In this document: one piece after another, positions 40,499 to 49,752 of the stretch
Position numbering within the stretch: the first letter of the stretch is position 1
How the letters are laid out: each line of letters begins with the position of its first letter
Origin: JAHECW01 sp964641415
Lineage (GTDB): Bacteria > Acidobacteriota > Thermoanaerobaculia > Thermoanaerobaculales > Sulfomarinibacteraceae
Assembly: GCA_964641415.1 (NCBI GenBank)
Contig: CAZXMW010000014.1
Coordinates: 1-64,000, forward strand
Reading direction: 5' to 3'
Length of the DNA stretch: 64,000 nt
Position numbers and translations under genes: made by a program
The notes under the pieces: model-generated
What the model was told of the DNA's origin: nothing
Seen by the model: only the letters and a program-made list of their open reading frames with translations
Databases searched by the model: none

Positions 40499-42683
40499 AG
40501 TGGTGCTCCTTGCAGTCACGGTGGTACCGGCGGCGGCCGGCGAGCCGGCTGAGCAGGGAACGTCCGAGCGCAAGGTCGTACTGGTGCTGTCCGGGGGCGG
40601 CGCGCGCGGCGCCGCCCACGTCGGCGTGCTCAAGGTCCTCGAGGAGCTGCAGGTCAAACCGGACCTCATCATCGGCACGAGCATGGGGTCCATCGTCGGC
40701 GGATTGTACGCAGCCGGCTGGTCGCCCGACGAGATGGTCGAGATGATGGCCGCCCTCGACTGGAACCGGGTCTTTTCAGACAAGGTCCCGCGGCGGGACC
40801 AGACGTTCCGGCGAAAGCAGGACGACCGGCCGGCGCTGATCGACCTTCGCGTGCACTTCGACGGCGTCAAACCGTACATTCCCCCAGGCATTTTGGGTGG
40901 CCAGAGCATCGAGCTCCTGATGGACTCCCTCGAGGCCCAGTCCGCCACCGCCGTTGATCTCGACCGGCTCAACGTCCCGTTTCGAGCGATCGCCACCGAT
41001 CTCGGCTCCGGCGATGCGGTGGTGATCTCCGAGGCAACCCTCGCCACGGCCATGCGGGCGTCCATGGCGATTCCCGGCGTCTTCGCACCGGTCGAGCTCG
41101 ATGGCCGCGCCCTCGTCGACGGCGGCTCCGTGGCCAACCTGCCGGTCGGGATCGCCAAGGACCTCGGGGCGACCCACGTCATCGCCGTCGACATCTCGAC
41201 GCCGCTCGACCCCTCGCAATCGTGGGACTTCCTGTCGGTGTCGCGCCAGATGACGGCCCTGCTCACCTCCGGCGGTCGCGGCCGCGACGTCGCACTGTTG
41301 ACCGAGGACGATCTGCTGATCGAACCGGATCTCGGCGAGCTCTCCTTTGTCGACTTCTCCCGGACCGTCGAGGCGGTCGAGCTCGGGGAGGCCGGAGCGC
41401 GCGCCCGCGCCTCAGACCTGAGCCGGTTCGCCGTCGACGACGCCGAGTGGGCGGCGTTCCTCGATCGACAGCGGCAGAGACTTCGCGGACCCATCGTCAT
41501 CGATACCATCCGAATCGACAACGGCTCGGTTCTCGGCGACGGCGTCATCCACGAGAACCTGTCCATCGAGCCCAACGACGCGCTGGCCCCCGTTGACCTT
41601 TCCCGCGAGCTCCTCGAGCTTCACAACCTCCGAGCCTTCGGCGTCATCGACTTCCGGCTCGAAGGCGAGGGCGACCACCGGGACCTCGTGGTGGCCCTGC
41701 CGCCGCCGCCTGCCAGCCGAGGTTCGGTCCAGCTCGGCTTTTCGTTCACCGACGATTTTTCCGGCAACAGCGGCTACACCCTCACCGCGCGCCACCAGCT
41801 ACTGCCGGTCAACCGGCTCGGCGGCGAGTGGCAGAACGTCGTCCAGCTCGGCACCGTCAGTCTGCTCGACAGCCGCTTCTACCAGCCCCTCGACCCCGCC
41901 TTGAGGTGGTTCGTCGAGCCGGGTGTCGGTTTCGTGCGCGAGCTCGCCGACATCTGGTCCGACGGCATCCCCGTCCTCGAGTACGAGATCGAGAGCATCG
42001 AGGCCAGGCTCGGCGCCGGGCGGGTGCTCGGCCGGTGGGGCGAGCTCCGCGCGACCGCCTACACGGCAGACGACCGAGCGAGGCTGCGGATCGGTCCGCC
42101 GATTCTGCCGTCGGACGACGACCGGCGCGGCGGCGTCCGCCTCGGGTTTCGCATCGACACGATCGACGACGTCGTGTTCGCGACCCGCGGAACCGAGGCG
42201 TCGATCAGCTTCGATCGCTCGCTCTCCACCTTCGGCGCCGACAGCGAAACCGACCTCGCCCACGGTTGGATCGAGCACTCCTTCAGCTTCGGCGACACGA
42301 CGCTCCGGCCGTACGTCGAGTACGGCGAGAACTTCGATCCGACGCTCGACTACCTCAACCTGTTCAAGCTCGGCGGCCTCGGCCGGCTGTCCGGTCTCGG
42401 CGACAACGAGCTGCTCGGAGAAAGGGTCGCACTTGCCCGGCTCATCGCCCAGCAGCGGCTCACCGGCTTTCGGGCGGCCGGAATCGACGTTCAGGTCTAT
42501 GCCGGGCTCAGCCTCGAGGCCGGCAACGTCTACAGCGTCGACGACTCTCTGACCGCCTCGAGCCTGCTCACCGGCTTCAGCGCCTGGATCGGCGCAGAAA
42601 CGCCTCTCGGACCGCTCTTCCTCGGCTACGGCCGGACCGAGAGCCGGGACCGTTTCTACCTCCAGATCGGGGATCGCTTCTGA
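40470..42683 (+). CDS. patatin-like phospholipase with POTRA and outer-membrane barrel
   Basis: 737 residues from ATG at 40470 with GGGAGGG upstream. Signal peptide to about residue 23. The patatin domain (about 35-260) has an oxyanion loop SGGGARG, the nucleophile Ser71 in GTSMGS and the acid Asp217 in VDGGS, so the Ser-Asp dyad is intact. A POTRA-like domain follows (about 330-410), then a 16-strand-type barrel ending in QIGDRF, with terminal Phe. This is the type Vd (PlpD) autotransporter architecture, which displays or releases a phospholipase. Its first 40 bp are duplicated 3.3 kb upstream. Confidence 0.9.
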   Translation: MSGMLRWLTAVVLLAVTVVPAAAGEPAEQGTSERKVVLVLSGGGARGAAHVGVLKVLEELQVKPDLIIGTSMGSIVGGLYAAGWSPDEMVEMMAALDWNRVFSDKVPRRDQTFRRKQDDRPALIDLRVHFDGVKPYIPPGILGGQSIELLMDSLEAQSATAVDLDRLNVPFRAIATDLGSGDAVVISEATLATAMRASMAIPGVFAPVELDGRALVDGGSVANLPVGIAKDLGATHVIAVDISTPLDPSQSWDFLSVSRQMTALLTSGGRGRDVALLTEDDLLIEPDLGELSFVDFSRTVEAVELGEAGARARASDLSRFAVDDAEWAAFLDRQRQRLRGPIVIDTIRIDNGSVLGDGVIHENLSIEPNDALAPVDLSRELLELHNLRAFGVIDFRLEGEGDHRDLVVALPPPPASRGSVQLGFSFTDDFSGNSGYTLTARHQLLPVNRLGGEWQNVVQLGTVSLLDSRFYQPLDPALRWFVEPGVGFVRELADIWSDGIPVLEYEIESIEARLGAGRVLGRWGELRATAYTADDRARLRIGPPILPSDDDRRGGVRLGFRIDTIDDVVFATRGTEASISFDRSLSTFGADSETDLAHGWIEHSFSFGDTTLRPYVEYGENFDPTLDYLNLFKLGGLGRLSGLGDNELLGERVALARLIAQQRLTGFRAAGIDVQVYAGLSLEAGNVYSVDDSLTASSLLTGFSAWIGAETPLGPLFLGYGRTESRDRFYLQIGDRF

Positions 42684-42772
42684 ACCTGATCCGCAACGGG
42701 TCACCGATGGCCGGCTCCGAATCGCCAGTCACCGACAACCCGGCTTGGCGGGTATACTCGAAGAGCGGCACG

Positions 42773-45532
42773 ATGCCGTACGCGGGGGAGGGTGTGAGCT
42801 CGCCAAAGAACACCGGCACGCCGGACGACCCCAGGTGCCCGGTCACGGGCCTGACCGTCGAGCGACGCGCCGAGTGGACCGATCTCGAGGTCGATGACGG
42901 CTACGTTGTCAGTATCGAGCTGATCGGCCGCCACGTCATTCTGACCTCGGTCACCGGGCTCGCGACACTGGCCGGCTTCGAGCAGGTGATCTCGCTGCGC
43001 AACCAGATCATCGCCGACGAGATCGGCGACGGCGCTCCATTCGTCCTGCTCCTCGACTACAGCCGGATGTCCGGGTCCACCCCCGCGGCGCGCCGCCGCT
43101 ATCTCACCGAGATCCGGCAGCAGGCTTCGCTGGCCGGGATCTGTTTTTTCAGCGTCCCGCCGCTGCTCCGGATGTCGATCCGGCTCGGCAGTCAGTTCCT
43201 CGTTCGGCGCACCCAGGTCTCGATCGCCGGCAGCTACGACGAAGCCATGCGCTGGGCCGTCGACCGGTTGCGGTCGGCCGGCGTCGAGCTCGACGTCGCC
43301 GCGCCTGCTGCCGAGGCGCCCGAGCTCGGACCGCAGCTCGAGACCGGGACCATCGAGCTCGACGGCTATCGCGTTGCCTACGAGGTCGTCGACGGCGACA
43401 TCCTGCACGGCAGCTCGATCGGCTTCCTCGGGGTGAGGGAGGTCGAGCGCCAGCTCGGAATCGAGGACATGATTCTCGCGTCCATCGACAGGGGCGGCCG
43501 GCTGCCGATCATCATCGTCGACGCCAGGAACTTTGACGGCATCTCGGTCGCCGCCCGCCGGCTCTACGTCACGGCCGTGCGCAACCGCCAGCAGCGTCGG
43601 CCCGTGGCCATGTACATCTTCTACGGCGTCAAGCCCTCGCTGCGCCGGGCGATCAACGTGTCGCGTCCGTTTCTCCCGTTCCGGGTCCGGTTTGCGCGGG
43701 ATCGCTCGACCGCCCTCGCGATCGGTCGGCGGGAGAGGGCGACGTCCGAGGAGCGGGGGTCCGGCGGTTTCCGATCGGTGTTCCGCAAAAGCAGCGACCG
43801 GCAACCCGCTCGCACCCCCGACATCGACGAGTTGTTGCGCCGGATCACCAACATCGACTGGGCGAGCGACGGCCCGGTCGAGGCCGGAGAGCGGATCGCA
43901 GCCGACGATCCCCTCGCTCCGGTGGTCGATGCCCTCGCGCTGATCAAGTCGGACATCGACGAGCTGCTGAGGGCCCGGCGCCGAACCGAGGAGGCGCTGC
44001 GCGAAAGCGAGCAGCGTTATCGAAGCATCCTCGGCTCCATCGTCGACGGCTACTACGAAATCGACTTCGACGGTCGCCTGCTGTTCTGGAACGACTCGCT
44101 GCTCCGAATCTTCGGCTTCAACCGATCCGACGTCGACGCCATCGAACCCAAGCGCCTGATGGACGACACCAACCTCGCGACCGCTCTCAACACCTTTCAG
44201 CAGGTCTACACAACCGGACAGTCGGCGACCGCAACCGACCTCGAAATGTGGCGCAAGGACGGCACGCCGATCATCATCGAGGCGTCGATCTCGCTGGTGC
44301 TCGACGCTGAGGACCGGGCGGTGGGGTTCCGGGGCATCATCCGGGACATCACCGAGCGGGTGCGCGACGCCGAAGAGAAGGCCGACCTCGAGGCCCAGCT
44401 CCAACGATCGCAGCGGATGGAGGCCATCGGCACTTTGGCCGGGGGCATCGCGCACAACTTCAACAACCTGTTGATGGGCATCCAGGGCAACGTCTCGCTG
44501 CTGCTCCAGGAGCTGCCCCGCGACAACCCGAACCGCAAGCGATTGACGACCATGGAGGCGCTCATCAACGGGGGCTCCAAGCTGACGTCGCAGCTGCTCG
44601 GCTACGCCCGCGCCGGCCGCGTCGAGGTCCGGGTGGTGGACCTCAACAGGCTCGTGCTCGAGACCGCCGAGACCTTCAGCCTGACCCGCCAGGAGTACCG
44701 GGTCCACACCCGGCTCAGCGATCGAACCCTGGCCATCGAGGTCGATCCGGCTCAGATCGAACAGGCGCTGCTCAACCTGTTGATCAATGCCGCCGAGGCG
44801 ATGCCTCGAGGCGGCGACGTCACGATCACCAGCCGACTCATCGACCATGCCGAGCTCGAGACACCGATGGTCGAGATTCGGGAGGGTCCGGTCGCGGTGG
44901 TCGCGATCACCGACACCGGGTGCGGCATGGACAGCGAGACTATGGAGCACATCTTCGAACCTTTCTTCACCACCAAGGGGATGACCGGCGGCACCGGGCT
45001 CGGGCTTGCCTCGGCCTACGGCATCGCCCGCGCCCACGGCGGCCAGATCGACGTCCGGTCCGAGGTCGGACAGGGCTCCACCTTCAGCCTCGCGCTGCCG
45101 ACCGCGGTGCGCGAGCTCGAGCCGCTCACCGAAAACCGAGACGCACCGGTCCGGGGCGAGGGAACCGTGCTGATCGTCGAGGACGATGACGCGGTGCTCG
45201 ACGCGTGTGCCTCGATGTTGAGTCTGCTTCACTACACACCGATCCCCGCGACCAACGGGGCAGCCGCGATCGAGCTGTTCCGACGGCATCGGGATGAGAT
45301 CAATCTGGTCGTCCTCGATCTCATCCTCGGCGACATGTCGGGCGGCGAGGTCTTCGACCGGATCCGCGAGCTCGACCCTGACGCGCGCGTGTTGCTCGCC
45401 AGCGGCTACAGCCTCAACGGCGAAGCGGCGGGAATTCTCGAGCGCGGTTGCGACGACTTCATTCAGAAACCGTTCACCGTCGAGCAGCTGTCCCTCAAGC
45501 TCGAGTGTTTGCTTCGCAAGAGTCCCACGTAA
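42773..45532 (+). CDS. hybrid sensor histidine kinase with duplicated N-terminal domain
   Basis: 919 residues from ATG 42773; an ATG at 42707 is in frame but a TATACT box (42753-42758) lies between. Residues about 40-170 and 190-330 are two copies of one alpha/beta domain: LRMSIRLGSQFLVRRTQVSI matches LRRAINVSRPFLPFRVRFAR. Their pattern is STAS-like but I do not know the family. A PAS domain (about 415-540), HisKA with His561 (GGIAHNFNNLL), HATPase (NLLINAAEAMP, DTGCGM, GTGLGLA) and a receiver with Asp849 (VVLDLILGD) follow. There is no TM helix, so it is a cytoplasmic sensor. No separate output regulator is adjacent. Confidence 0.88.
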   Translation: MPYAGEGVSSPKNTGTPDDPRCPVTGLTVERRAEWTDLEVDDGYVVSIELIGRHVILTSVTGLATLAGFEQVISLRNQIIADEIGDGAPFVLLLDYSRMSGSTPAARRRYLTEIRQQASLAGICFFSVPPLLRMSIRLGSQFLVRRTQVSIAGSYDEAMRWAVDRLRSAGVELDVAAPAAEAPELGPQLETGTIELDGYRVAYEVVDGDILHGSSIGFLGVREVERQLGIEDMILASIDRGGRLPIIIVDARNFDGISVAARRLYVTAVRNRQQRRPVAMYIFYGVKPSLRRAINVSRPFLPFRVRFARDRSTALAIGRRERATSEERGSGGFRSVFRKSSDRQPARTPDIDELLRRITNIDWASDGPVEAGERIAADDPLAPVVDALALIKSDIDELLRARRRTEEALRESEQRYRSILGSIVDGYYEIDFDGRLLFWNDSLLRIFGFNRSDVDAIEPKRLMDDTNLATALNTFQQVYTTGQSATATDLEMWRKDGTPIIIEASISLVLDAEDRAVGFRGIIRDITERVRDAEEKADLEAQLQRSQRMEAIGTLAGGIAHNFNNLLMGIQGNVSLLLQELPRDNPNRKRLTTMEALINGGSKLTSQLLGYARAGRVEVRVVDLNRLVLETAETFSLTRQEYRVHTRLSDRTLAIEVDPAQIEQALLNLLINAAEAMPRGGDVTITSRLIDHAELETPMVEIREGPVAVVAITDTGCGMDSETMEHIFEPFFTTKGMTGGTGLGLASAYGIARAHGGQIDVRSEVGQGSTFSLALPTAVRELEPLTENRDAPVRGEGTVLIVEDDDAVLDACASMLSLLHYTPIPATNGAAAIELFRRHRDEINLVVLDLILGDMSGGEVFDRIRELDPDARVLLASGYSLNGEAAGILERGCDDFIQKPFTVEQLSLKLECLLRKSPT

Positions 45533-45630
45533 GTTTTGAGTTCTTAGTTTTCAGTTCCATCGCACACGGCCACTTTCGCCATGGCATTCCACTGCGATGG
45601 AAACCAGAAACCAAAAACTAAGAACGAATA
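45533..45630. repeat. intergenic hairpin with CATCGCA core (copy 2)
   Basis: TTCTTAGTTTT (45541-45551) pairs with AAAACTAAGAA downstream, and TTCCATCGCA (45555-45564) pairs with TGCGATGGAA (45593-45602). The arms are low-complexity A/T-rich sequence in a G/C-rich genome. It separates convergent genes and the right arm covers the end of the alcohol dehydrogenase gene, so it may also terminate transcripts. Confidence 0.7.
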
Positions 45631-46634
45631 GAAATGCAGATCTTGCCGAAATGCCCGGCCGACGCCATGTGGGCGAGAGCGTCAGGGACCTCGTCGAAGG
45701 CGAAGACCCGGTCCACCACGGGGGAGAGCTCGTGAGCGGCGAACGCCCGGTTCATCCGTTCGAATCCCTCGCGGGAGCCGACCAGAATGCCCTGCAACCG
45801 AACCTGCTGCATGAGCACCGGGATGATGTTGAGCTCGGAGGAGACACCCGACAGCACGCCGATCACCGACACCTGGCCGCCGACGCGAACCGCCGTCAGC
45901 GACTGGGCGAGCGTGCCGGCGCCGCCGACCTCGACCACGTGGTCGACACCCGCGCCATCGGTGAGCGCGCGGGCGGCCGCACCCCACTTCGGATCGTCGA
46001 CGTAATTGAGGGTCCGCCAGGCGCCGAGCTCACGCGCTCGTTCGGCTTTGTGATCGGAGCTCGAGGTGACAATCACCCGCGCTCCGAGCAGACCCGCGAT
46101 CTGCAGCGCGAAAATCGACACTCCGCCGGTCCCCTGAACCAGGACGACGTCGCCCGCCGTGACCGAGCCCTGCTCGACCAGCGCGCTCCATGCCGTGAGA
46201 GCGGCGCACGGCAGGGTCGCGGCTTCGACGTCGGACAGATGATCGGGCACCGGGACGACACCGTCGGCAGCCAGCACCATCTGCTCGGCCAGGGTGCCGT
46301 CGAGGGGCCCGCCGAGAGTCCCGCGCAGCTTGTCGAGGGAGGGCGGCCCGCCGATCCAGGTCTGCGAGAACGCGGTCGCCACCCGGTCTCCCACCGCAAG
46401 CCGGGCGACGCCCTCACCGACGGCAATGACCTCGCCGACGCCGTCCGAGCACGGCACCAGGGGCAGCGGCTGCCGAGGGTTGTAGTGGCCGCGCACCATG
46501 AGCAGATCACGGTAATTGAGCGACGCCGCGCGCATCCGAAGCAGCACCTGGCCCGGCCCCGGCGCCCGTTCCGGCCGGTCAACGAGGCGCAGGTGGTCGA
46601 TTCCGAAGCTGTCCTGAATCTCGTACACGCGCAT
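45618..46634 (-). CDS. zinc-type (MDR) NAD(P)-dependent alcohol dehydrogenase
   Basis: 338 residues from ATG at 46634 with GGAGG upstream. It is a medium-chain dehydrogenase: GroES-like domain with VPCSDGVGEVIAVGEGVARL, then a Rossmann domain with VLVQGTGGVSIFALQIAGLL and the nucleotide strand VIVTSSSDHK. The catalytic zinc set appears incomplete and there is no structural four-Cys zinc lobe, so a zinc-free quinone-reductase-like member is possible. Substrate unknown. No neighbouring pathway genes. Confidence 0.85.
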   Translation of the reverse strand: MRVYEIQDSFGIDHLRLVDRPERAPGPGQVLLRMRAASLNYRDLLMVRGHYNPRQPLPLVPCSDGVGEVIAVGEGVARLAVGDRVATAFSQTWIGGPPSLDKLRGTLGGPLDGTLAEQMVLAADGVVPVPDHLSDVEAATLPCAALTAWSALVEQGSVTAGDVVLVQGTGGVSIFALQIAGLLGARVIVTSSSDHKAERARELGAWRTLNYVDDPKWGAAARALTDGAGVDHVVEVGGAGTLAQSLTAVRVGGQVSVIGVLSGVSSELNIIPVLMQQVRLQGILVGSREGFERMNRAFAAHELSPVVDRVFAFDEVPDALAHMASAGHFGKICISIRS

Positions 46635-46906
46635 GGTTCCTCCCGGTCGGGCCGTGGAATCCCAATTGTACCCGCAACCCGGCGTCGGGCGCGGCTCGCG
46701 CGCCCGTCGCCCGGCGTGTCCGTCGTCATTGACCAACCGTCTGCTCAGCTGGTAGCGTCGATCAGGTTGTGCCGAGATCCCGATCCTCTGGTGGTTGCGA
46801 AAAACGGGGGCACACCCATTGGTCTATCGAGTATTTTCGGGATCATCCAGGGCGCACGAGATCGGTGCGGATCGCCTTTGGGAATCACTCATCTCAGCCC
46901 GGACTC
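46635..46906. other. intergenic region without recognised gene
   Basis: No convincing gene on either strand. Reading frames here lack ribosome sites and typical codon use. The right part flanks the inverted-repeat element; TCACTCAT at 46885-46892 is repeated at its far end (47053-47060). Confidence 0.4.
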
Positions 46907-47062
46907 TTCATGAGGGTTCGTGGCGAACGACGGGAGGCGCAGGCGTGACGGTGTTCTCGCGAGAGGAGAAAGCGAAGGCGACCTCGCAGTGCGTCGAGCG
47001 AGCGTTTCGAGAAAACGCCGTCACGCGCCGCGCATCGCGACGTGCAGCAGATCACTCATGAA
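46907..47062. repeat. 156-bp imperfect palindrome (MITE-like or structured RNA)
   Basis: Outer ends TTCATGAG (46907-46914) and CTCATGAA (47055-47062) are complementary. An inner stem pairs GCGTGACGGTGTTCTCG (46943-46959) with CGAGAAAACGCCGTCACGC (47008-47026). Between these stems, partially complementary G/C-rich arms are seen. The element holds no gene and ends 40 bp before the FHA-GGDEF gene. Confidence 0.6.
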
Positions 47063-47101
47063 CGGTGCGGGTTCGGGTCGAGTCGCGGTTGGCATGGATC
47101 A

Positions 47102-48034
47102 ATGACCAGAGGTGACGTCGATCCTCCCGATCGGACCCGGTACCTGCGGGGGCGCGCCCGGCGTTCCGACCGCCGGGGGCCACCTGGATCCGGCGATGCG
47201 CTCCTGATCCTGATCGCCCACCCGGACGACAGCCGTCTCGGATCCCAAACCCGCCTCACGGCCGGGGTCGAAGTGACCGTGGGCCGCGACCCATCGTGCG
47301 AGATTTCCTGTCCGGAGGTGCCGTCGCTGTCGCGGGTGCACGCCCGGATCGTATTCGACGACGGCGCGATCACGGTCGAGGACCTCGGCAGCACCAACGG
47401 AACATTCGTCAACGATCGCCGGATCCCGGATCGCTCCCGGCTCAGCGGCGGCGACCGCATCCAATTCGGGACGCTGTACTTCAAGCTCGTCCATGAAGCC
47501 GATGTCGAAGCTGCCTACCACGAGGCGATCCACCAGATGGTGATGCAGGACGGGCTGACCGCGATCGCCAATCGGCGCCGGTTCGACGACGAGCTCGAGC
47601 GTGAGTTCGCACGGGCCGATCGGCACCGGCGACCCCTCGGCCTGGTGGTCTTCGACATCGACCGGTTCAAGCACGTCAACGACGACTTCGGTCATCTCAG
47701 CGGCGACCACGTTCTGAAACGGGTGGCCGTGCTGTGCCGGCAACGTCTGAGACCCGAGCAGGTCTTCGCCCGCATCGGCGGCGACGAGTTCGCGATCATC
47801 TGCCCGGAGACCGGCTGTGACGGGGCGCGCATCCTCGCCGACAGGCTGCGCATGACAGTGGCCGGCCACCGGTTCGACCCGGACATGGTGCCGGACGACC
47901 TTCGGATCACGTGCTCCTTCGGCTGCGCCGAAATGGCCGCGGACATGACCGTCGCCTGCGATCTTCTCGAGGCCGCCGACCGGGCGCTGTACCGGGCCAA
48001 GGAGGCGGGCCGGAACCAGGTCGCGACAGCATGA
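47102..48034 (+). CDS. FHA-GGDEF diguanylate cyclase
   Basis: 310 residues from ATG 47102; no strong ribosome site is visible. After a basic, disordered start, an FHA domain (about 45-125) has VTVGRDPSCEISC, SLSRVHARI and DLGSTNGTF. The GGDEF domain (about 145-310) has an intact active site, RIGGDEFAII. It makes cyclic di-GMP, probably gated by binding of a phosphothreonine protein; Ser/Thr kinase genes such as the one at the window end are candidates. The upstream region is the large inverted repeat. Confidence 0.9.
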   Translation: MTRGDVDPPDRTRYLRGRARRSDRRGPPGSGDALLILIAHPDDSRLGSQTRLTAGVEVTVGRDPSCEISCPEVPSLSRVHARIVFDDGAITVEDLGSTNGTFVNDRRIPDRSRLSGGDRIQFGTLYFKLVHEADVEAAYHEAIHQMVMQDGLTAIANRRRFDDELEREFARADRHRRPLGLVVFDIDRFKHVNDDFGHLSGDHVLKRVAVLCRQRLRPEQVFARIGGDEFAIICPETGCDGARILADRLRMTVAGHRFDPDMVPDDLRITCSFGCAEMAADMTVACDLLEAADRALYRAKEAGRNQVATA

Positions 48035-48113
48035 TCCGCGGCCCGAGCGACGAGGTCCACCGCATGCGATTGGTGAAGATCGATCCTCCGTGGATCATGG
48101 TTGTCAGGTGCTG

Positions 48114-48141
48114 AAAAATCGCCCGGGCCGAAGCCCGGGCG
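48114..48141 (-). terminator. Rho-independent terminator of the OmpA-family gene
   Basis: On the minus strand a 9-bp perfect stem, CGCCCGGGC with its complement (48120-48128 and 48133-48141), encloses a TTCG tetraloop. After one A it is followed by TTTTT (48118-48114). Confidence 0.85.
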
Positions 48142-48165
48142 TTGCCGGTTGACGGAGTGAGACCG

Positions 48166-49584
48166 CTACTTCTCGGTCGGCAGGAAGTCGACCCGGCGGT
48201 TCTGCTGACGCCCTTCAGGAGTCTCGTTGGAGGCAATGGATTTGGTCGGACCGAAGCCTGCGGCCGCCAACCGGTCGGCGGCGACGCCCCGGGTGATGAG
48301 GTAGTCCCTCACCGCCTCGGCCCGCATTCTGGACAGCGTGTCGTTCCAGGCGGCCGGTCCGGTGCTGTCGGTGTGGCCCTGGATCTCGACATGCCACTGG
48401 AGGTTCTTCTGGAGGTACGCCGCCACGCGGTCGAGCAGCGCCCGGGCGTCGGGCTTGAGGGTGTCCTTGTTGACGTCGAACAGAATCCGGCCTTCGACCC
48501 CCCACTGGTCGCCGCGAACGACGACGCCGGTCGGCGGGCAGCCGTTGTCGTCCACCGGCACACCACGCGGGGTGTTCGGACACTTGTCTAGATAGTCGGG
48601 CACACCGTCGCCATCGCTGTCGAGCGGGCAGCCGACCGAGTCGACGTCCACGCCCGCGGGAGTGCCGGGGCACCTGTCCGCTGTGTCGGGCACGCCGTCG
48701 CCATCGCTGTCGAGCGGACAACCCTCGGCGTCGACCTCGACACCGTCGGGAGTGCCGGGACACTTGTCCAGGTAGTCGGGCACGCCGTCGCCGTCGCTGT
48801 CGAGCGGACAGCCGACGTCATCGACCTCGACTCCCCGCGGGGTGTCGGGGCACCTGTCGAGGTGGTTGGCCACGCCGTCGCCGTCGTCGTCCGGCCACAG
48901 AAAGACCTCGACCACGAAGTCCCTCATGGCCTCGGACGAGGTCAGCTCGTGGGCGTAGACCACGGAGCCGTCACCGCCGGCGGCGACCATCCTCTCGAGC
49001 AGCGCGCGACCCTTTTTGGACCCGCCCAGTTGAATCGCGTAGATGTCGAGATCGTCGCCGAGGGCCTCCTTGAGCTGGCGAGTGGCTTCGATCTCCTTGA
49101 AGTTCATGTTGAGGCCGTCGGTGATCATCACAACCGCGGTTCGCTTGCCCATGGCCAAATCGCTGCCCGCCGCCGCGATCGCCTCGTTGAGCGGGCTTCT
49201 GCCGCCAATGCAGCCGAAGCCGTCAAGGGCGCCGCTGAACTCGCTGGTAGCGTAGGACGTCACGTTCCGAATCAAGGTCGTCTTTCCGGTCGGCCGGCAG
49301 GCGCCCTTGCCGAAGGTCCGCAGGCCGCCTTCATAGGCGAGCTCGGGAACCGTCTCGTTGATGCTCGCCAGCAGCGACCGCTGGATCTGCATCTTCTGTT
49401 GGTGATGGGCCCGGTCCGCCATGGTCATCGACCCGTCGGCGATGACCATGAACTGGTCGACCTTCTCGACGTAGACGTCGGGATCGACGGCGCCGGGTTC
49501 GAAGGTCATCGTGTGGTGCGCGCAACCCTGGACGAGCAGCACCGCCACCGCCGCAACGAGCACCGCTCCTGCTGATCGTTTCAT
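48166..49584 (-). CDS. OmpA-family lipoprotein with vWA and TSP3 repeats
   Basis: 472 residues from ATG 49584. Lipobox LLVQGC gives Cys21. A von Willebrand A-like domain (about 45-235) has FMVIADGSMTM and VVMITDGLNMNF. Four thrombospondin type-3 calcium repeats follow (about 240-355), each with DSDGDGVPD and a CP-x-TP-x-GV turn. The C-terminal OmpA domain (about 365-472) has the peptidoglycan-binding pattern VEIQGHTDSTGPAAWNDTLS and GRQQNRRVDF. It likely ties the outer membrane to the cell wall. A clear terminator follows. Confidence 0.9.
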   Translation of the reverse strand: MKRSAGAVLVAAVAVLLVQGCAHHTMTFEPGAVDPDVYVEKVDQFMVIADGSMTMADRAHHQQKMQIQRSLLASINETVPELAYEGGLRTFGKGACRPTGKTTLIRNVTSYATSEFSGALDGFGCIGGRSPLNEAIAAAGSDLAMGKRTAVVMITDGLNMNFKEIEATRQLKEALGDDLDIYAIQLGGSKKGRALLERMVAAGGDGSVVYAHELTSSEAMRDFVVEVFLWPDDDGDGVANHLDRCPDTPRGVEVDDVGCPLDSDGDGVPDYLDKCPGTPDGVEVDAEGCPLDSDGDGVPDTADRCPGTPAGVDVDSVGCPLDSDGDGVPDYLDKCPNTPRGVPVDDNGCPPTGVVVRGDQWGVEGRILFDVNKDTLKPDARALLDRVAAYLQKNLQWHVEIQGHTDSTGPAAWNDTLSRMRAEAVRDYLITRGVAADRLAAAGFGPTKSIASNETPEGRQQNRRVDFLPTEK

Positions 49585-49752
49585 CGTTCCTCCTTCGGTG
49601 TTGGCGTCCCTTCGCCGACCGATCGAAGATGAACTCCGATCATCCTTGTCCGGCAATCGGGTGACGCGCCCTCCGTTCGTAACCTTCATCTGTTGAACCG
49701 GCTCAGTCTGCCAGAGACTGGAAGGCGGCGCAACCGGCACAATTGACAGGCC

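Noticed and set aside
46795..47061. 88-residue plus-strand frame before the GGDEF gene
   Set aside because: It runs through the 156-bp nested palindrome, lacks a ribosome site and has no family pattern.
48590..48880. Tandem repeated DNA units
   Set aside because: They are the coding repeats of the thrombospondin type-3 domains in the OmpA-family lipoprotein, not a CRISPR or satellite.
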